A stretch of 64,000 nucleotides of DNA from contig JAXMBM010000027.1 in the NCBI GenBank assembly GCA_046349855.1, positions 26,715-90,714 on the forward strand. The letters run 5' to 3'. This document shows positions 62,042 through 64,000 of the stretch, piece after piece. The notes under the pieces were generated by a model that was not told where the DNA came from, ran no database searches, and was given only the letters and a program-made list of their open reading frames with translations. Each line of letters starts with the position of its first letter. Position 1 is the first letter of the stretch. The DNA is from CAIXSC01 sp046349855 (GTDB lineage Bacteria; Planctomycetota; Planctomycetia; Pirellulales; Pirellulaceae). Position numbers and translations under genes: made by a program.

Positions 62042-62101
62042 CGCTGTTCCACCCTTCCACCTGTTCTTTCGATCCGAGTCGACGGCCACCGCGGATTCTC
62101 G

Positions 62102-63094
62102 ATGAGCTACTCTCTCCCTACTTCTGTTCTGGTTGGCGCGGCCCCCGGCCCGCACGTACTGATCACGGGCGGCGTTCACGGGGATGAATTCGAACCGATG
62201 ACGGCCATCCGCCAGTTGCACCAGGAACTGGCGCATGAAGAACTGCATGGTCGAGTGACGTTGGCGCCGGTGGTGAATGAGCCAGCGTTCCGCCGCGGCC
62301 AGCGAACGGCCGAAGATGGACTCGATCTGGCCCGTGTCTGCCCCGGGGATCCGGCGGGTTCGATCACCCACCAGGTCGCCCAGGCGCTCAGCCAACTGAT
62401 CCGCGAGGCCGACTACTATATCGATCTGCACACGGGCGGCACACGGCTTCAAGTGCAGCCGCTGGCGGGCTACATGCTGCATCCCGATCCCGACATCCTG
62501 ACAGCGCAGCGCCGCATGGCGCGGGCGTTCGGCTTGCCGCTGGTCTGGGGCACCGACTGGCGGCTCGACGGCCGCTCGCTCTCGGTGGCCCGCGACGCAC
62601 GCGTCCCGGCCATTTACTGCGAATACCTGGGAGGCGGCGGGTGCAGTGCGGCCGGCCGCGCAGCTTACGTGCGCGGCTGCCGACAGGTGCTGGCCGAACT
62701 GGGGCTGCTCGCCACTCTGCCGGAACCACCGCCAGCCGATGCCGTCGTGCTGGTGGCCGAAGATGATCGGCCCGGCGCAGGGCACATGCAAGTGAATCTG
62801 CCGGCGCCCCAGGACGGTTTCTTCGAACCGGCGGTCGCGGTAGGAGAACGGGTCCGCGCCGGCCAGTTGTTCGGCACCGTCGTCGATACGCTCGGCCAGC
62901 GCCGGGAACCGGTGCGGGTGCCGCACGACGGTTGGGTGATTGTCCTCCATACATTCGCGCGCGTGGAACAGCAAGAAAGCCTGGGCGTCGTGCTGGATGC
63001 TCGCACCGTCATCGAGGGCCCTTCCTCCGGAGAGCCCGGCAGCCTGCTCGCGACACAACTCAACCGGTCCTCGCAGGAGCGGGAGGTGACATGA
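62102..63094 (+). CDS. Succinylglutamate desuccinylase/aspartoacylase-family zinc enzyme
   Basis: 330 residues. Zinc ligands His26 and Glu29 in GGVHGDEFEP and His110 in YYIDLHTGG, with the catalytic Glu174 in YCEYLGGGG, define the AstE/AspA branch of the M14 carboxypeptidase superfamily, which removes acyl groups from amino acids or trims similar amides. The C-terminal 110 residues form a beta-barrel-like domain (DGFFEPAVAVGERVRAGQLF). It lies 60 bases behind the beta subunit and its stop overlaps the next start (ATGA), so it belongs to the same operon. Substrate unknown. Confidence 0.8.
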   Translation: MSYSLPTSVLVGAAPGPHVLITGGVHGDEFEPMTAIRQLHQELAHEELHGRVTLAPVVNEPAFRRGQRTAEDGLDLARVCPGDPAGSITHQVAQALSQLIREADYYIDLHTGGTRLQVQPLAGYMLHPDPDILTAQRRMARAFGLPLVWGTDWRLDGRSLSVARDARVPAIYCEYLGGGGCSAAGRAAYVRGCRQVLAELGLLATLPEPPPADAVVLVAEDDRPGAGHMQVNLPAPQDGFFEPAVAVGERVRAGQLFGTVVDTLGQRREPVRVPHDGWVIVLHTFARVEQQESLGVVLDARTVIEGPSSGEPGSLLATQLNRSSQEREVT

Positions 63095-64000
63095 GTATCT
63101 GGCATTGGTCGGACTGGCTCGAACCGCTCCCCGAAGCAGCTCAGATCACGTTGGGCGAAGGCGCGACTCCGCTCCTCCCTTCCCGCTCGATCGGCCCGCG
63201 CGCCGGACTGCCGCAACTGTGGTTCAAGCTCGAATCGGTCAATCCGACCGGCTCCTACAAGGACCGCTTCGCCGCCGCCGCGATCTCCGACATGCAGGCC
63301 CGCGGCCAGCGACTGTGCGTGGCCACCTCCAGCGGCAACACAGGGGCGGCCCTGGCCGCGTACGCCGCCGCCGCCGGCATCCGCTGTCGCATCGCCATTG
63401 TGGAAACGGCGCCGGCCGACAAGCTCCGGCAGATGCAGGCCTACGGCGCCGAACTGTTGCGCGTCCGCGGCTTCGGCCTCGATCCTCACGTGACCGCGCG
63501 GACGCTCGAACTGCTGCTCGAGCGTGCCTCGGCCGACGACGCGCGGCTGCAAATCAGTGCCTTCCGCTACAGCCCCGAAGGGATGGCCGGAGTGCAAACC
63601 ATCAGCTGGGAACTCGCCGAACAGTTGCCGGAACCGCCGGACCACATTTTCACCTGTGCGGGCGGCGGCGGCCTGACGCTCGCCGTGGCCCGGGGAGCAG
63701 CCCGCTTGTGCGCCAGCGGTCACTGGGGAAAATGTCCGGCCGTTGAGTGTGTGCAGCCGGAAGGCAATGCGACAATTGCCGCACCGCTGCGCAGCGGTGC
63801 GGCCAGCGCGGTCACCGTCCACTGCACAACCACGGTCAGCGGACTCCAAGTCCCCACGGTCATCGACGGCGACGAGACCTTGGCGGCATGTCGGGCGAGC
63901 GGCGGTACGGGACATCTGGTAACCGACGAAGCGGTGTTCGAGGTGCAGCGGCGCCTGGCGCGCGAGGAAGGAATCTTCTGCGAGCCCGCCGCCGCCGTCC
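63091..64000 (+). CDS. Threonine-synthase-fold PLP enzyme (3' end outside window)
   Basis: 303 residues visible, incomplete. LGEGATPLLP, LESVNPTGSYKDRF with the PLP Lys57, TSSGNTGAALAAYAAAAG and CAGGGGLTLAVARG place it in the threonine synthase/cysteate synthase/diaminopropionate lyase group. Ordinary threonine synthase would be expected beside homoserine genes; here it is translationally coupled (ATGA) to an operon with split sulfopyruvate-decarboxylase-like subunits. Cysteate synthase, a paralogue of threonine synthase in coenzyme M synthesis, is a candidate. The missing C-terminus prevents a firm call. Confidence 0.75.
   Translation, partial: MSIWHWSDWLEPLPEAAQITLGEGATPLLPSRSIGPRAGLPQLWFKLESVNPTGSYKDRFAAAAISDMQARGQRLCVATSSGNTGAALAAYAAAAGIRCRIAIVETAPADKLRQMQAYGAELLRVRGFGLDPHVTARTLELLLERASADDARLQISAFRYSPEGMAGVQTISWELAEQLPEPPDHIFTCAGGGGLTLAVARGAARLCASGHWGKCPAVECVQPEGNATIAAPLRSGAASAVTVHCTTTVSGLQVPTVIDGDETLAACRASGGTGHLVTDEAVFEVQRRLAREEGIFCEPAAAV

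Overview
This is a GC-rich bacterial chromosome segment that reads as a member of the Planctomycetota. The marker families are a DUF1549/DUF1553 cytochrome-type protein paired with a DUF1501 protein, secreted PQQ-type beta-propellers beginning around a WPxWRGP motif, a Ser/Thr kinase next to an ECF sigma factor, a planctomycete J-domain-like membrane protein, a pre-peptidase C-terminal (PPC) domain protein, a caspase-like secreted protein and a bacterial microcompartment shell protein. No rRNA, tRNA, insertion sequence, prophage or CRISPR array was seen. The assignment rests on family content only.

Layout. 1-0.9 kb: minus-strand edge of a locus with a tandem-domain microcompartment shell protein. 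1.0-5.8 kb: family 2 glycosyltransferase, polysaccharide flippase, secreted alpha/beta-hydrolase. 5.9-10 kb: DUF1549/DUF1553 plus DUF1501 operon. 10.2-12.4 kb: SppA-type protease and a cysteine-rich secreted repeat protein with a strong terminator. 13-18.5 kb: cupin, two PQQ-type propellers and a receiver-like protein lacking its phosphoacceptor Asp. 18.5-22.5 kb: ECF sigma factor and a Ser/Thr kinase whose C-terminal half lies in another frame. 22.9-29.1 kb: a four-gene run built around a membrane-anchored Hsp70-like ATPase, facing a secreted caspase-like protein at 29.2-32.4 kb. 32.4-34.7 kb: small secreted proteins, a lipoprotein and two copies of a palindromic intergenic element. 35-40 kb: a ketosynthase-fold protein without its catalytic Cys, a secreted protein, another propeller and a Gly/Met-repeat protein. 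40.5-46 kb: a SulP transporter and a single 1,077-residue protein fusing all three AmmeMemoRadiSam components. 46-52.3 kb: J-like membrane protein, glycosyltransferase, putative DNA-binding protein, flavin monooxygenase and small membrane or secreted proteins. 52.3-60.9 kb: lone sugar-binding-domain fragment, UDP-glucose dehydrogenase, PPC protein, MFS transporter, aldo/keto reductase, receiver-phosphatase. 60.9-64 kb: a translationally coupled operon of split sulfopyruvate-decarboxylase-like subunits, an aspartoacylase-family zinc enzyme and a threonine-synthase-fold PLP enzyme cut by the window end.

Most promising for something undescribed: the triple AmmeMemoRadiSam fusion; the Hsp70-like membrane cluster; the TPP/aspartoacylase/PLP operon, which resembles part of a sulfonate (coenzyme M-like) route; and the ketosynthase homologue with Glu in place of Cys. 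Two long genes (the propeller at 13.5 kb and the kinase at 20.9 kb) show single-base frame disruptions that may be sequence errors and should be checked before biological conclusions are drawn.
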